A stretch of DNA of 64,000 bases from positions 436,501 through 500,500 of the forward strand of contig NZ_WVHO01000009.1 in assembly GCF_009834805.1 (NCBI RefSeq), written 5' to 3'. This document shows positions 41,849-51,706 of this stretch, piece by piece. The notes under the pieces are model-generated. The model was not told where the DNA came from. It was given only the letters and a program-made list of their open reading frames with translations, and made no database searches. A program made the position numbers and the translations under genes. The DNA is from Saccharibacter sp. 17.LH.SD (GTDB taxonomy: Bacteria > Pseudomonadota > Alphaproteobacteria > Acetobacterales > Acetobacteraceae). Within the stretch, counting starts at the first letter, position 1. Each line of letters starts with the position of its first letter.

Positions 41849-43195
41849 TTACTGTCCTGCAATCGTCATGTGGTCAATGAGAAAGGTGGGGGTGTTGATG
41901 CTTTGTTCGAAGCAAAGATCATTGGCAGGCCTGAGCTGAGCGAACATATCACGTAAATTACCGGCCACAGTAAATCCTGAAAGTGGTTCGGCAATTTGGC
42001 CATTCCGGATCATGAAACCTGATGCACCACGACTATAGTCACCCGTCAACATATTAACAGCATTTCCCATTAACTCGGTAATGAAAATACCGTCATGAAT
42101 ATCGTGAAAGAGTTCTGTGACGGAGAGAGAGCCGGGATGAAGGAAAAGGTTACTCGTACCAGGATGTACACTTCCCTTGAGAGAGCGTGTTGCACGGCCA
42201 TTAGGGCTTAACCCCAATTGTCGTGCGCAGCGGCTATCGAGGAGCCAATGTGACAATATCCCATGTGAGATCAGATCAAGAGAAGGTGTAGAACAGCCTT
42301 CTCCATCGAAAGGGCGAGAGCCAAGGCCGCGTGGCCGGGTAGGGTCATCACTGATTGTGATCGTTTCAGGGAAAAGCTGTTGTCCCATCCTTTCTTTGAG
42401 GAAGGAAGTGCCGCGGACAATGGCTGTTCCGTTTATTGCGGCGGCTAAATGCCCTAGAATGGAGGAGGCGATGCGTCGGTCAAAAATAACGGGATATTGT
42501 CCCGTTTTAGGGCGCACGGAGTTAAGTCTGGCTAAGGTGCGCTGCGCGGCATCTTTTCCTAAAGAAGCAGGGGAGGGGAGGTCACTTTGATGGCAAGCAC
42601 TACGCACAGCGTAATCACGCTCCATATGGTCCTCTGATCCCGCGAGTACACTAATCCCTAACCCATATTGACTGCGCTGATATTGCCCACGAAAGCCCGC
42701 ACTTGTTGCGAGGGCAATATCGTAATAGCCAGCACTGGCTGAGGCGCCACTACTATTGGTGATATTTTTAAATGAAAGAGCTGCTGCTTCCATCTCTGAG
42801 GCTTGAGACAATAATGTTGAGATATCCGGCTCTTCTGTTGGATCTAAAAGATCAAGCGAGCGGATAGCGGTCTCGTCAATGAGAGAGAGAGGGTTGTCAG
42901 CCAGTCCATCATAGGGCGACTCTGGAACAAGACGTGCCATAGAGCAGGCGCGCTCTGCTAGCTGGTTGAGTGCATTCGGTGAGAGATCATTTCCTGAAAC
43001 AGAAGCAAAGCGTTTTCCGTGGAAGACGCGCAATCCAAGGGAGAGGGCTTCGGCATGTTTGATCCCTTCAGCCTTCCCCTGGCGAACCATCGCAGAACGG
43101 CTGCGCCCATGTGTAATGATGACATCAGCGTGATCAGCACCATGCTGGCGTGCTGCGTTGAGGGCGAGGTCTAGAAGGGGGGAAAGTTGGGTCAT
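41849..43195 (-). CDS. pmbA: TldD/PmbA family metallopeptidase-like protein
   Basis: The 448-residue product matches PmbA/TldE: a variable N-terminal domain, then GSRPFDGEGCSTPSLDLI, and the C-terminal NAVNMLTGDYSRGASGFMIRNGQIAEPL block. In E. coli TldD/TldE act together as a peptidase; the TldE half lacks the metal motif, and no HExxxH-type site is seen here, which fits PmbA. No tldD partner is in the window. It overlaps the M16 peptidase gene by 4 bases, so they are coupled. Confidence 0.93.
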   Translation of the reverse strand: MTQLSPLLDLALNAARQHGADHADVIITHGRSRSAMVRQGKAEGIKHAEALSLGLRVFHGKRFASVSGNDLSPNALNQLAERACSMARLVPESPYDGLADNPLSLIDETAIRSLDLLDPTEEPDISTLLSQASEMEAAALSFKNITNSSGASASAGYYDIALATSAGFRGQYQRSQYGLGISVLAGSEDHMERDYAVRSACHQSDLPSPASLGKDAAQRTLARLNSVRPKTGQYPVIFDRRIASSILGHLAAAINGTAIVRGTSFLKERMGQQLFPETITISDDPTRPRGLGSRPFDGEGCSTPSLDLISHGILSHWLLDSRCARQLGLSPNGRATRSLKGSVHPGTSNLFLHPGSLSVTELFHDIHDGIFITELMGNAVNMLTGDYSRGASGFMIRNGQIAEPLSGFTVAGNLRDMFAQLRPANDLCFEQSINTPTFLIDHMTIAGQ

Positions 43196-44463
43196 GGGGC
43201 TGTTAGAAATGAGTGGATATCATGAGGTTGAGGAATGGTATTAGCTGATCCGACACTGGTCACTGTGGGAGCCCCTTCAAAGAGTGAACGAGCAACGCTG
43301 AGAATGTCATCTTCGGTAACGTTATCGATACGTCGTACGATTTCATCGGTTGGTATGATACGCCCATGCACTTGCAGCTGTCGGGCTATTTGTGAACAGC
43401 GACTCCCTGTGCTTTCCAGCGACATGAGGAGGGATGCTTTGAGTTGGGTACGAGCTCTCTCAATCTCTGCTTTGCTCAGGCCTTTTTGTAGAGTGCGGAG
43501 TTCATTAAGCATAGCAGGGACAAGCTCATCTATTTGATGAGGGCTTGTGCCGGCATAGAGGCCGAAGAGACCACTATCGGCAAAGGGGCTTGCGAAAGAA
43601 TAGACGCTATAGACGAGGCCACGACGCTCTCTTATCTCTTGGAAAAGACGTGAAGACATGCCTCCTCCTAAGAGTGTCGATAAGATCATTGCCGAATAAT
43701 AGCGTGGATCGCGGTAGCTTGGGGCGGGGAAGCCTAAAAGAAGATGGACTTGATCAAGCTTACGCGGGGTTTGATGGATCCCGCCTTTATAGTGTGCGGG
43801 AGAGGCGGTAGGCGGCGTATGTGTTGAGAGGTCAGAGAAATGACGTTCTACCCGCTCGACCACATCATCATGGTGAAGATTCCCAGCAGCGGCAATCACA
43901 ATATTTTTTGTGCTGTAATGCTGTTGCATGTACCCCATGAGGGTTTCGCGTTCCATCGACGCGACAATGTCTTCGCGCCCGAGGATGGGGCGTCCCATAG
44001 GTTGATCGGGGAAAGCACATTCTTGGAAAAAATCGAAAATGATATCGTCAGGCGTATCATTGGCCTGGCCGATTTCTTGTAAAATCACGCCACGTTCCCG
44101 TTCCACTTCTTCAGGAAGAAAGGTGCTGTGTGTGAGGATATCACCGATGAGATCAATGCCCAGAGGCAGATCATTTTTGAGGAGTTTGACGTAATAGGCT
44201 GTGTTTTCACGCGCAGTATAAGCATTAATGTAGCCACCCACATTTTCGATTTCCTCTGCAATACGTGCAGCGGAGCGGCGATGGGTGCCTTTAAAAGCCA
44301 TATGCTCTAGAAAATGGGCAGCACCATTATGAGCTGCGTCCTCATTGCGTGTTCCTGACGCAATATAGGCACCGAAAGAGACGGTTTCGACCTGTTCCAT
44401 ACGTTCTGTAACGATATTAAGGCCATTTTCGAGAGTCGTATGTCTAATGTGATGTTCGCTCAT
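43192..44463 (-). CDS. M16 family zinc peptidase (MPP-like)
   Basis: The 423-residue product has the inverted zinc motif HFLEH (His50, Glu53, His54) in GAAHFLEHMAFKGT and the downstream Glu in the ENTAYYVKLL/EEVEREG region, followed by the second M16 half with RERRGLVYSVYSF. It resembles the processing peptidase beta subunit and bacterial relatives. It is probably a cytoplasmic or periplasmic peptide-degrading enzyme. It lies 77 bases downstream of thrC, an arrangement seen across alphaproteobacteria. Confidence 0.93.
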   Translation of the reverse strand: MSEHHIRHTTLENGLNIVTERMEQVETVSFGAYIASGTRNEDAAHNGAAHFLEHMAFKGTHRRSAARIAEEIENVGGYINAYTARENTAYYVKLLKNDLPLGIDLIGDILTHSTFLPEEVERERGVILQEIGQANDTPDDIIFDFFQECAFPDQPMGRPILGREDIVASMERETLMGYMQQHYSTKNIVIAAAGNLHHDDVVERVERHFSDLSTHTPPTASPAHYKGGIHQTPRKLDQVHLLLGFPAPSYRDPRYYSAMILSTLLGGGMSSRLFQEIRERRGLVYSVYSFASPFADSGLFGLYAGTSPHQIDELVPAMLNELRTLQKGLSKAEIERARTQLKASLLMSLESTGSRCSQIARQLQVHGRIIPTDEIVRRIDNVTEDDILSVARSLFEGAPTVTSVGSANTIPQPHDIHSFLTAP

Positions 44464-44540
44464 GAAGATCCGTTATAGTCGTAGACAAAGGAGGAGAAAG
44501 ACGGGTTAAAGTCCCATCCTTTTCCTATTAAAAGGTGACA

Positions 44541-45941
44541 TTAATGATTGTGGCGATGAGCAAGAACAGCTTCTTGAACGCGAGCTAAATCATTTGGCAA
44601 GACCTGATAATGTTCTTCACGGGTGAGAAGGTCAGCGAGGTGAGGCGGCAAACCAGGTGAAATGCCAGTCGCTTTTTTGACAGCATCGGGGAACTTAGCT
44701 GGATGAGCCGTCGCTGCTGCAACCATGGGGATTCCTGCTTCGCGATAATGTTCACCTGCGGCTAAACCAATGGCACTGTGCGGGTCTGCGAGGTAATGGC
44801 TACGACGGTAGAAACGTGCCATCGCTTTCAGCGTTTTCTCATCATTTAGGGCGAGACCGCAAAAATTTTCACGGGTTTGTTTCCAGGCGTCATGGGGAAC
44901 GGCCATGTGCCCCGTCTGACGAAATTCTTGCATAATGGCCCGGCAACGATCAGAGTCGCGTCCAAGCATTTCAAAAAGCAAACGCTCAAAATTGGATGAC
45001 ACTTGAATGTCCATGGAGGGGGAGAGACTAGGTTCTACCTTATGGACGCTCATATCATTATTGAGCAGGAAGCGTGTGAGAATATCGTTTCTATTGGAGC
45101 CAACACAAAGCTTCCGGATGGGAAGGCCCATTTGTCCCGCAGCCCATGCGGCAAGAATATTGCCAAAATTTCCCGTTGGCACGGCGAAGGAAACTTGCCT
45201 ATCAGGAGCCCCAAGGGCGAGGGCGGCACGAATATAGTAAGGGATTTGAGCAGCAATACGGGCCCAGTTGATCGAATTGACGGCCGATAATGAGCATTCA
45301 TTACGGAATTTTTCGTCAGCGAACATGGCTTTCACCATGTCCTGGCATGTGTCGAAATCGCCTTCAACGGCGATATTTAACACATTATCTTCTTTTACGG
45401 TCGTCATTTGACGGCGCTGCACGTCTGATGTGCGACCGTGGGGATGAAGAATAACGATGGAAACACGCTCTCTGCCACGAAATGCCTCAATGGCGGCAGA
45501 CCCCGTATCCCCAGAGGTTGCCCCAACGATTGTAACGTGGCGATCACGTTGCTTGAGCACATACTCAAATAAACGGCCTAGCATCTGCATGGCCATGTCT
45601 TTGAAAGCTAAAGTAGGGCCATGGAAAAGCTCCAGTGAGAATAGCCCTTCTTCGACTTCCACGAGCGGCGTGATCGCGGCATGGTCAAACTGACTATAGA
45701 CCTCCCGGCACATAGTACGCAGGGTCTCGAGGTCTATACAGCCTTCTGTAAATAGACCAATGACCTCTGCGGCAAGGTCAGGATAAGACAGAGTGCGCCA
45801 TAGGTTGAGAGTCTCACGAGGGACGAAAGGCCAGTGGGTCGGTAAATAAAGCCCACCATCATCAGCTAGACCGCTGAGCAGGATATCGGAGAAATTGGGA
45901 GCATTGGCACCGACTGTGCCGCGCGTGGATCGGTAAAGCAT
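44541..45941 (-). CDS. thrC: Threonine synthase
   Basis: PLP enzyme making threonine from O-phosphohomoserine. The 466-residue product is the long bacterial (class II) form: N-terminal MLYRSTRG..., the PLP lysine in PTLAFKDMAMQ, the phosphate-binding GATSGDTGSAA, and the later SNFERLLFEMLGRDS and ATAHPAKFPDAV segments. Length is typical. Confidence 0.97.
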   Translation of the reverse strand: MLYRSTRGTVGANAPNFSDILLSGLADDGGLYLPTHWPFVPRETLNLWRTLSYPDLAAEVIGLFTEGCIDLETLRTMCREVYSQFDHAAITPLVEVEEGLFSLELFHGPTLAFKDMAMQMLGRLFEYVLKQRDRHVTIVGATSGDTGSAAIEAFRGRERVSIVILHPHGRTSDVQRRQMTTVKEDNVLNIAVEGDFDTCQDMVKAMFADEKFRNECSLSAVNSINWARIAAQIPYYIRAALALGAPDRQVSFAVPTGNFGNILAAWAAGQMGLPIRKLCVGSNRNDILTRFLLNNDMSVHKVEPSLSPSMDIQVSSNFERLLFEMLGRDSDRCRAIMQEFRQTGHMAVPHDAWKQTRENFCGLALNDEKTLKAMARFYRRSHYLADPHSAIGLAAGEHYREAGIPMVAAATAHPAKFPDAVKKATGISPGLPPHLADLLTREEHYQVLPNDLARVQEAVLAHRHNH

Positions 45942-45966
45942 AAGGTTTTATAACACCGAAATAAGA

Positions 45967-46983
45967 TTATGGCAGGGCGATCTCAACTAAATGTGTTGCA
46001 TTTTTTGATGCGGCATCAGGTGTGTCTTTGAGGAGAACAGCAAGACGCAATGCAGCTTTTGAGCTACGAGGAAGAAGAGCGATGTCCTGCGCTTGGGTTA
46101 GTTTCTCATCATGAAGAAGGCGTAGTGGAATCCGGTCCGCACCGAAAGCGAGAAGATCTCCATGATCAATATCGATCATATACAAAGTGTCTTTATCGTT
46201 TATGGCTAGGCCCCCGAGGCTAGGCGTTGAGCGCCATTTAGCCATCCCTTCAATTTGTTCTGCTGGGCTTATGCTAGGGTCTGTTAGGAGGGCTGTTGCT
46301 AGACGGTATAATGGCCCGGTCGGTGTTTGATAAAAAAGCCATTGTTCAGAATGATCAAGCACCATGAAACGGATGTTACCGCCGCTATAGGGCTCTCCAT
46401 TTGCTGCTTTGACGATATGTCCATTCCGCAGGAGGGGGGTATGTGAGCTGAGGGAAGGAGAATTTTCCAAAATTCTGCGCACATGAGCTTCTTTGAGGTC
46501 GATCACAACGAGAGCAGGGTCCTGCTCATCGCCGAGATATGCTGTGGTGTCTGTGACTTGAATGATAGGAAAATGACTGGTGGAATGGGCAGCCGCTCCG
46601 ACGGGGATACGGTTTAAGATCGTGCCAGAAGTAGGTGCGATATTAAGAAGTTCAAATTTTGGCCCGCGCGTTACCCCCCATATGCCTTGGCTATTGGCGG
46701 TTAAGGCCGTTAGAGGTGGAAGGCCGGTAAGCGGATACAGCTGACCATCGACCAAATCGATACGCTGAGGGACGCCTTGATCGTCCAGACTGTAGAGCGT
46801 TCCACTTGGGAGAGCTGTCAGGAAAGGCATGACAGGGCTGGAGAGTGGATGGTCTGCTATAAAATGTGCTTGAGTGGGCGCATTTTGCCACGGGCGTTCG
46901 GCCCGTGCTGAATGAGAAACGAGGGGCGTAGCGCATGCAAGAAATGCGCACGAGGCAATTAAACGAGATAAACGCATTGTCAT
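45967..46983 (-). CDS. Yellow/major royal jelly protein-like secreted beta-propeller
   Basis: About 338 residues with a signal peptide (MTMRLSRLIASCAFLACATPLVSHSARA). The body shows repeats with the feel of the MRJP/Yellow family: AYLGDEQDPALVVIDLKEAHVRRIL, RFMVLDHSEQWLFYQTPTGPLYRLATALL, and LGGLAINDKDTLYMIDIDHGDLL. This family is a six-bladed propeller known in insects and scattered bacteria; its bacterial role is unknown. The ATG at 46983 suits the signal peptide; 46977 is possible. It is monocistronic or coupled to thrC (25-base gap). Confidence 0.7.
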   Translation of the reverse strand: MTMRLSRLIASCAFLACATPLVSHSARAERPWQNAPTQAHFIADHPLSSPVMPFLTALPSGTLYSLDDQGVPQRIDLVDGQLYPLTGLPPLTALTANSQGIWGVTRGPKFELLNIAPTSGTILNRIPVGAAAHSTSHFPIIQVTDTTAYLGDEQDPALVVIDLKEAHVRRILENSPSLSSHTPLLRNGHIVKAANGEPYSGGNIRFMVLDHSEQWLFYQTPTGPLYRLATALLTDPSISPAEQIEGMAKWRSTPSLGGLAINDKDTLYMIDIDHGDLLAFGADRIPLRLLHDEKLTQAQDIALLPRSSKAALRLAVLLKDTPDAASKNATHLVEIALP

Positions 46984-47077
46984 GGCAAGTATGTTTGTAG
47001 TTCCTGAGGGGTTTGGCAAGATTGGTTCTTATTAATTCCTTGTTAAAGACGGCAAAAAAACGGTTAAGACATAAAGA

Positions 47078-48808
47078 ATGATGGAGTCACGAGAGATTGA
47101 TGAAGCGTATTCCGCTTTTCAGAAAGGAGACTTTTTGAAGGCGGAACAGGCAGCGCGTTTTTTAATTCAAACGACAGGGGTCATGCATCCTGAGGCTGTG
47201 CATATTCTAGCATCCATTGCTTTACATAGGCAGCAATCAGCGACGGCAGTTGCGTTAATTGGTCGTGTTTTAAAGGAGAAAGAAGCGTCTCGCTCGGCCA
47301 CGGTGGAGGGGCGGTTATATCAAACATTAGGGCGTGCTTTGTTGGCTGAGGGACAGGCAGAAGCCGCACGAGCGTCTTTTTCCATCGCGGTGTCTTTGTT
47401 TCCAGAAGAGGCTGCTTCCCACGCTGGGCTGGGAGAGACCCTGTTACAGTTAAACCGCTCGCATGACGCGGTCGTGGCTTTGCGTCAGGCTGTGACATTG
47501 GCCCCTCGTCAGCCATCATTCTGGTATTTTTTGGCACAGGCGCAGCAGAAGGCTGGCGCTGTTGCCGATGCAGAATATTCGTGGAGACAGCTCGTGACGT
47601 TATGCCCACAGGATGGAGCGGTGTATGCGAATCATGGTGCTTGTTTATTTGAGTTGCGTCGTGTGGAAGCGGCTTCTAAGGCGTTGGAGCAAGCGCTTGC
47701 TTTAGGGTGTCATACGGCACGAACTTATAACAACTTGGCGCTTGTTCGTAATGCGCAGGGAACCATGCAGGAAGCACGTGATCTTTTCCAAAAAGCGTAT
47801 CAACGTGCACCTGGTGATCGTGACATCTACATTAATTATGCAGCGGCCTTATTTGAAATGGGAGAGGTTGCTGAGAGTGCAGCATGGCTGGAAAAACTGT
47901 CCCAGGGGCATTTAGAGGGCGTGGAATATGCACGGGTTCGTCTCAATGAAGCCGCTCTTTCTTTAGCGCGTAATGAATGGGAAAAGGGATGGGAAGCTTT
48001 TGAAGCACGCCGTACGTTATTGCCTCCTATGGTGACAACGCCTCTGCCAGAGGTCCCATTATGGGAAGGAGAGGAAGGAAAAGAACCAATTGCGGTATAT
48101 GGAGAGCAAGGTGTTGGTGATGTTCTTCAATTTTTGAGATTTTTGCCCGATATCATGAAAAAACGTCCTGTGAGGCTAGATGTTTCTGCAGACATTCTCT
48201 CTTTTGTAAAAGAGCGCATGACTTTGCCGGAAGGACGTTTGTGTGAGGCGCACGATAATGTGGTTGCTCAGCAGAGTTTGCTCAGTATGCCTTATGTTTT
48301 GAAGCGTTATTGTGCACCGGATCCACAACCTTATTGCCGAAATTTAGTTCAATCAGAGAAAGGTCTTATTGGTTTATGTTGGGCTGGAAACCCGGCTTAT
48401 GCTTTTGACCGGCGGCGTTCTATTCCGGTTCAATTACTAGAACCTTTTCGATGTCTTTCTGATGTACGGTTTTTGAGTCTCCAACAACATCAAGTGGCTC
48501 CAGATTGGATGGAAAAAGCGCCGCTCTCGACACTACGAGATGTTGCATATGCGGTTGATCGTTGTTCGCTCATTGTGAGTGTGGATAGTTTTGTTGGGCA
48601 TCTTGCCGGTGCTCTTGGCCGTCCCTTATGGCTTTTGAATCGCAAAGGAGGGGATTGGCGGTGGCAGGGAATGCCCTGGTATGAAAATGTGCGAATGTTC
48701 CAAGCAACAGCTGCGACCCCACCCTATGAGAGCTGGCCAGATGTTATTCATCGGGTTGTGCACGCTTTGGAGAAGGCCATTACGGAGATAGAAGATCCCA
48801 TATTATAA
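47078..48808 (+). CDS. TPR-repeat protein with C-terminal glycosyltransferase-like domain
   Basis: A 576-residue cytoplasmic protein. Residues about 1-280 consist of tetratricopeptide repeats (for example AAFSKALEQA-type blocks LGRALLAEGQAEAARASFSI, TYNNLALVRNAQGTMQEARDLFQKAYQ). After a linker, residues about 340-570 look like a GT9/GT41-type B-domain: GVGDVLQFLRFLPD, GLCWAGNPAYAFDRRRSIP, SVDSFVGHLAGALGRPLWLL. Similar fusions in alphaproteobacteria are often near surface-polymer or motility genes; here it stands alone. The acceptor is unknown. Confidence 0.8.
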   Translation: MMESREIDEAYSAFQKGDFLKAEQAARFLIQTTGVMHPEAVHILASIALHRQQSATAVALIGRVLKEKEASRSATVEGRLYQTLGRALLAEGQAEAARASFSIAVSLFPEEAASHAGLGETLLQLNRSHDAVVALRQAVTLAPRQPSFWYFLAQAQQKAGAVADAEYSWRQLVTLCPQDGAVYANHGACLFELRRVEAASKALEQALALGCHTARTYNNLALVRNAQGTMQEARDLFQKAYQRAPGDRDIYINYAAALFEMGEVAESAAWLEKLSQGHLEGVEYARVRLNEAALSLARNEWEKGWEAFEARRTLLPPMVTTPLPEVPLWEGEEGKEPIAVYGEQGVGDVLQFLRFLPDIMKKRPVRLDVSADILSFVKERMTLPEGRLCEAHDNVVAQQSLLSMPYVLKRYCAPDPQPYCRNLVQSEKGLIGLCWAGNPAYAFDRRRSIPVQLLEPFRCLSDVRFLSLQQHQVAPDWMEKAPLSTLRDVAYAVDRCSLIVSVDSFVGHLAGALGRPLWLLNRKGGDWRWQGMPWYENVRMFQATAATPPYESWPDVIHRVVHALEKAITEIEDPIL

Positions 48809-48839
48809 AGAGGATATGGAGTTCTAGGGGAGGGACAGT

Positions 48840-51614
48840 TTAGATATTTTGCGATGATGGCTCCTTCAGTGCCTGCAATAGAGTGTTGCGGAGGCTTTCA
48901 ATACGGGGAGCTTCTGTGATTTTTTCGCCCCGTTGATCGTAGAGGTAGAAAACATCAACGGCCCGTAGGCCATAGGTCGTGATATGTGCTGAGGAGATAT
49001 GCATACTAGCCCGGCTTAGGGCGGCAGTGATATCATAAAGGAGTGCCGGGCGGTCGCGACCATTGACCTCGACAACACTGAAGGAATCAGAGGCATCATT
49101 GTCGATGACAATACGTGAGGGAATATTAAGAGCTTCGAGACGTCGGGTCAGGGGAGGGGTTGCTGCGGCGAGAGCAACAGGAAGATCAATATTTCCTGTT
49201 AGGGCTGCGTCAATTGTTTCTTTCAGGCGTGCCACGTGATCAGGTTCTTCGAAGGCTTCACCATAACCATCCTGGATCCAAAATGAATCCAAGACCATTC
49301 CGTTACTTAACGTATGGATACGGGCATCGGCGATGGATGCTTCGCAGAGGGCTAAGGCCCCTGTTATAAGGGCAAAAATACCAGGCTGATCAGCGCAAAT
49401 AACCGTAAGTTCTGTGATCCCTCGGCTGGGAAGAGGTTGAATATCTATTGTGATATGAGATTCTGAATCATGGCTTAGATGTTGATGGATTAAGCGTGCA
49501 TGGCGCATATGGGTTTGGGTATCAAAACCAAGCCAGTACCCGGCTTTACCCAATTGTAAGAAATGCTGAGCTGCTTCTTCAGGGAGATCTTTGCGCAAGG
49601 CTTTATATGTGAGGGAACGTGTTTGTTTGACACGTTCGTCATTTTCTTTGGCTTGCATCCCGCCATCGAGAACATCCGCAATGCGCGAATAAAGACGGTG
49701 AAGAAGTGTAGCTTTCCAAGCGTTCCAGGCTTTTGGTCCAACAGCACGTGTGTCTGCAATGGTGAGTAAAAGAAGAAGGCGTAATCTCTCGGGCGATTGA
49801 ATGGTATCAGCGAGATCCAGGATGGTTTGAGGGTCATCAATATCGCGTGTGAAGGCTGTTCTCGATAGCAGAAGATGATGAAGGACAAGCCATGAAATTG
49901 TATCACTATCCTCGGATGAGAGGCCGAGTTGCTGACAAAATGTCACAGCGATTTGAGCGCCAATTTCGGAATGTCCTCCGCCACGACCTTTGCCGATATC
50001 GTGTAGAAGGGTCGCCATAAAGAGTGCTTCGCGTGCCTGTATATTGCGCGCGATAGCGTAGATACCCGGGATTTCGTCAGCCATATGGCCGATTTCGATT
50101 TGTCGTAAAATACGAATGGCCTCAATCGTGTGCTTATCAACGGTATAAATATGATAGCCATCGAACTGAGTGCGTCCCAAAATGCGTGACCATCCTGGAA
50201 TAAATCGAGAAAGAAGTCCGATTTCATTGAGAAGGGGAAACCAAAAATTTCTGTCTTCATCGGGTGATGGTGCGACCGATGTTTTTGGTGCAGGCTCACA
50301 TAAGAGATTTAGGAAAAGACGTGATGTTTCTGGATCTCCGACGAGGCGTGCCGTGTGTCGTTCAAAGCGAATAATTTGTTGAATGGATGAGGGATGAAGC
50401 GGCAATTGGTGGCGGCGTGCTGTATCGAGAATACGGAAAATATAGCGCGGCTCACGAGCGAACGCCGTGGGGTCTGTTACGCTTAGACACCCATCAATGC
50501 GTCGAAATTCCTCTGGGCCTGCTTCAATATGCGGGGGACGGCCACGTTGCTGATTTTGAAGATGGAGCAAAATAGCCGGTTGTAAAACATGCGCGAGACG
50601 CATCACAGAACGGGCCATTAAGAAATAGTGGCGCATGAATCGTTCAACACCACGTTGGCGACCATGATGCGCATACCCCATTCGAGCCCCAATGATAGGT
50701 TGTACATCAAAGGTTAAGCGTTCTTCATTACGTCCTGTGATATAATGGAGGTGAAAACGGACGGTCCAAAGAAAATTCCATACTTTTTCAGCACGATAAA
50801 TTTCTCGCCCAGTGAGGAGGCCTAACAATACACAGGCTGGTGCTAAACCGAGCTCTCGGTGGAGCGGGTGAGATTGTGGGATTAAAGTACCCAGTGCGGC
50901 GTGGCCGATCCAATTTAATACATGGAGATCGCGCAATCCTCCACGCCCAGCCTTTAAGTGGGGTTCTACCAAATAAGGGGAAGCCCCATAATGAAGATGG
51001 CGGTCCTCTCGTTGAGCAATTGTTTTGCTAATAAATTCGTCTAGAGCTGATCCGGTAAGGTATTCGCGAATAGCTGCACGCAGCTGGCCCGCGGGCGCTT
51101 TCTGACCATAGAGCGGGCGCAGATCCAGCAATGATGTGCAAATAGCCAGGTCTTGTTCTGCAGCCTTCAGGCATTCGTTGTATGAGCGCGTTGCGTGCCC
51201 GACACGCAAACCGAGATCCCATAATGTGTAAAGAACATATTCAATTTGGCGTAGAAGTGTTTGCGAAGGTGATTCGTCTGTAAGGAAAAGAAGATCAATA
51301 TCGCTGAAAGGAGCAAGCAAGCCGGCGCCATAACCGCCAGTGGCACATAGGCAAAATGTTTCTTGTTCTTCCGGAGAAGAAAGCCGTGGAAGGCCAGCAC
51401 AGCGCGCGAGTTCATCAATGATATGATCCATCACATGAGAGAGTTCTCGTGCCGCTTCGACGCCAGAGAGAACTTGATTCTCAAATTGTTGGCGGACTCT
51501 TTCCCGTTCGCCACCGAGATGTTTCCTTAGCCTCTCCAATGCTTCTTTTCGAGGCAAAGAGAATGGATGAGCACTTGAGGATGTGCGTGAAGCCTGGGGG
51601 GCGGACAGGTGCAT
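48840..51614 (-). CDS. glnD: PII uridylyltransferase/uridylyl-removing enzyme
   Basis: Nitrogen sensor that uridylylates PII proteins when glutamine is low and removes UMP when it is high. The 924-residue product has the nucleotidyltransferase motif GGYGAGLLAPFSDIDLLFL, the central helical region, the HD phosphohydrolase HDIGKGRGGGHSEIGA and two C-terminal ACT domains (about 715-800 and 830-910). All four parts are intact. It would act on GlnB, which would link to gltBD. It is downstream of mutS on the same strand (92-base gap). Confidence 0.96.
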   Translation of the reverse strand: MHLSAPQASRTSSSAHPFSLPRKEALERLRKHLGGERERVRQQFENQVLSGVEAARELSHVMDHIIDELARCAGLPRLSSPEEQETFCLCATGGYGAGLLAPFSDIDLLFLTDESPSQTLLRQIEYVLYTLWDLGLRVGHATRSYNECLKAAEQDLAICTSLLDLRPLYGQKAPAGQLRAAIREYLTGSALDEFISKTIAQREDRHLHYGASPYLVEPHLKAGRGGLRDLHVLNWIGHAALGTLIPQSHPLHRELGLAPACVLLGLLTGREIYRAEKVWNFLWTVRFHLHYITGRNEERLTFDVQPIIGARMGYAHHGRQRGVERFMRHYFLMARSVMRLAHVLQPAILLHLQNQQRGRPPHIEAGPEEFRRIDGCLSVTDPTAFAREPRYIFRILDTARRHQLPLHPSSIQQIIRFERHTARLVGDPETSRLFLNLLCEPAPKTSVAPSPDEDRNFWFPLLNEIGLLSRFIPGWSRILGRTQFDGYHIYTVDKHTIEAIRILRQIEIGHMADEIPGIYAIARNIQAREALFMATLLHDIGKGRGGGHSEIGAQIAVTFCQQLGLSSEDSDTISWLVLHHLLLSRTAFTRDIDDPQTILDLADTIQSPERLRLLLLLTIADTRAVGPKAWNAWKATLLHRLYSRIADVLDGGMQAKENDERVKQTRSLTYKALRKDLPEEAAQHFLQLGKAGYWLGFDTQTHMRHARLIHQHLSHDSESHITIDIQPLPSRGITELTVICADQPGIFALITGALALCEASIADARIHTLSNGMVLDSFWIQDGYGEAFEEPDHVARLKETIDAALTGNIDLPVALAAATPPLTRRLEALNIPSRIVIDNDASDSFSVVEVNGRDRPALLYDITAALSRASMHISSAHITTYGLRAVDVFYLYDQRGEKITEAPRIESLRNTLLQALKEPSSQNI

Positions 51615-51706
51615 ACTGTGATATCGATGTGGTTGCGTAAGTGAGAGGGACGAGATCTTGTCATAGAGATGATTGCGCTGTCTACGCAGGAGTTCAAGTA
51701 AAACCT

